In this document: in pieces, positions 6,117 to 6,498 of the stretch | Layout: the number at the start of each line of letters is the position of its first letter | How positions within the stretch are numbered: position 1 is the first letter of the stretch | From: Patescibacteria group bacterium | GTDB taxonomy: Bacteria > Patescibacteriota > Minisyncoccia > Phycocordibacterales > UBA6065 | DNA length: 6,498 bases | Direction of reading: 5' to 3' | Assembly (NCBI GenBank): GCA_028866595.1 | Contig: JAGWHV010000044.1 | Coordinates: forward strand, 1 to 6,498 | The notes under the pieces: generated by a model | Told to the model about the DNA's origin: nothing | The model's database searches: none | The model's input: the letters and a program-made list of their open reading frames with translations, nothing else | Position numbers and translations under genes: made by a program

Positions 6117-6441
6117 GCAATGTACGGCGTGTCTTCCGAACCACCAAAAGGAGCACCTGCTCCCCTTTGAATTTTATCCCGAGCCTTAAGCTCGCTGGCA
6201 CACCGCACCGACTTATTTGATTTTTTCATAAAGGCAGCCCTCATCCGCAAGACGTACCCGGCGGATTACTCGCTGATTCCTAGTACGAGAATCTGATGGC
6301 ATGAAACCGTAGCCGCATGCTCTATCGTATTCCAAATGCAATTTTACCTGATTTGTATAAAAAATTGAGCCCTCGCAGTGAAGCAAGGGCTCAAAGTGTC
6401 TAAGACCCGAAGAACAGACTGAGTGTCCAAGTTCCCAAGGA
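6117..6441. other. Intergenic region between TR and target gene
   Basis: No gene is supported here. The region holds the target-gene terminator (6359-6394) and small hairpins. These are GGAGC-ACCT-GCTCC (6150-6163), CGAGC/GCTCG around 6180-6194, and ATCCGC (6243-6248) with GCGGAT (6261-6266). In other DGRs the sequence 5' of TR contributes to the TR RNA, so these may be RNA structure. A 51-codon frame (minus, 6229-6074) enters the TR in a different frame from the repeat-encoded protein and is probably not a gene. The TR RNA promoter should lie in or near this region, but I see no convincing -35/-10 pair. Confidence 0.5.
6359..6394 (-). terminator. Rho-independent terminator of the DGR target gene
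   Basis: A 12-bp stem (6365-6376 with 6383-6394, arms TTGAGCCCTCGC and GCAAGGGCTCAA, one G-T wobble) has a 6-nt loop. On the minus strand it is followed by six T (complement of 6359-6364). It lies about 48 nt beyond the target stop codon and matches the target's direction. It may also supply the structured DNA element that some DGRs need just 3' of the VR. Confidence 0.85.
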
Positions 6442-6498
6442 CTACTCGACGTCGCAGAAGCAGAGGAAGGCGAAGCCGTCGTCCCAGACCCCCTCGAA
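6442..6498 (-). CDS. DGR target protein, C-terminal end only (partial)
   Basis: Only the last 18 codons and a TAG stop are in the window; the gene continues past the right edge. The visible peptide is FEGVWDDGFAFLCFCDVE. Compared with the TR-encoded FEKVWNDDNAFLCFCN, the changes are Lys to Gly, Asn to Asp, Asp to Gly, Asn to Phe and Asn to Asp. The hydrophobic frame (F, V, W, AFLCFC) is kept. Variable residues on a fixed aromatic scaffold at the extreme C-terminus are typical of DGR targets with a C-type-lectin-like fold. The fold, ligand and location cannot be judged from this fragment. The last three codons (GAC GTC GAG) straddle the end of the repeat, and a strong terminator follows. Confidence 0.85.
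   Translation of the reverse strand, partial: FEGVWDDGFAFLCFCDVE
6451..6498 (-). repeat. DGR variable repeat (VR), 3' portion
   Basis: This copy of TR 5985-6032 lies in the 3' end of the target gene and is truncated by the window edge. The substitutions are at 6453, 6473, 6474, 6476, 6483, 6491 and 6492. Each faces a T in the TR on the + strand, which is an A on the coding strand. On the coding strand five are A to G and two are A to T. The A-free block 6454-6472 is identical to the TR, consistent with the site where homing initiates. Confidence 0.93.

Larger units (their letters stand above)
4602..6498. mobile_element. Diversity-generating retroelement (RT, Avd, TR, VR, target end)
   Basis: All DGR parts are present: a DGR-clade reverse transcriptase, an Avd-like accessory protein, a template repeat, and a variable repeat in the 3' end of a target gene. 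The target gene continues past the right edge. The order is target(-), TR(-), avd(+), RT(-). In characterised DGRs, TR RNA is reverse transcribed by RT-Avd with misincorporation at adenines and replaces the VR. The seven TR/VR differences visible here all fit that rule. The element abuts the str operon, and no flanking repeats marking a mobile unit are visible. Confidence 0.93.

Noticed and set aside
6395..6450. DGR-type homing hairpin just 3' of VR
   Set aside because: Only 4-bp pairings (GTCC/GGAC at 6425-6442; GTCT/AGAC near 6398-6419) are present, too weak to call; the terminator at 6359-6394 is the only strong stem.

Overview
The window looks like a bacterial chromosome fragment, most likely from the Candidate Phyla Radiation (Patescibacteria, perhaps Parcubacteria). 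That assignment is inference. It rests on a compact str operon without tuf next to a diversity-generating retroelement (DGR), an S12 with an N-proximal insertion, short Ala/Thr/Ser-rich secreted proteins, and ribosomal genes without strong Shine-Dalgarno motifs. DGRs are known to be common in CPR bacteria.

Layout, left to right. Positions 1-182 hold no recognised gene, but they contain two perfect hairpins and a clear leftward terminator. Next come two leftward genes for exported or membrane-anchored proteins of unknown function: a 276-aa signal-peptide helical protein (183-1013) and a 96-aa protein with one N-terminal membrane segment (1045-1335). The leftward str operon follows: rpsL (4058-4474), rpsG (4058 side downstream, 3562-4032) and fusA (1388-3532). 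Intergenic gaps are 25 and 29 nt. A possible promoter and a 10-bp leader hairpin lie ahead of rpsL.

Positions 4602-6498 are a DGR. A leftward reverse transcriptase (4602 to about 5636) has YADD and the DGR-type [10 protein letters not shown] motif. An Avd-like accessory protein lies head-to-head with it on the + strand and ends at 5967. A template repeat (TR) begins at 5985. The 3' end of the variable repeat (VR) lies in the last 18 codons of a target gene that runs off the right edge (6442-6498).

Aligning TR 5985-6032 with VR 6451-6498 gives 41 identical bases and 7 substitutions. All 7 fall where the coding strand of the TR has adenine. This is the signature of adenine-specific mutagenic retrohoming. 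In known DGRs, TR RNA is copied by the RT-Avd complex with errors at A, and the cDNA replaces the VR, so the protein surface is diversified.

The main oddities are these. avd is inverted relative to RT, TR and target. The avd frame has no start codon unless one base is lost from a C7 run at 5596-5602. The RT start is also unclear. A terminator-like hairpin sits just 3' of the TR. S12 has a one-residue contraction at a normally near-invariant decoding loop.
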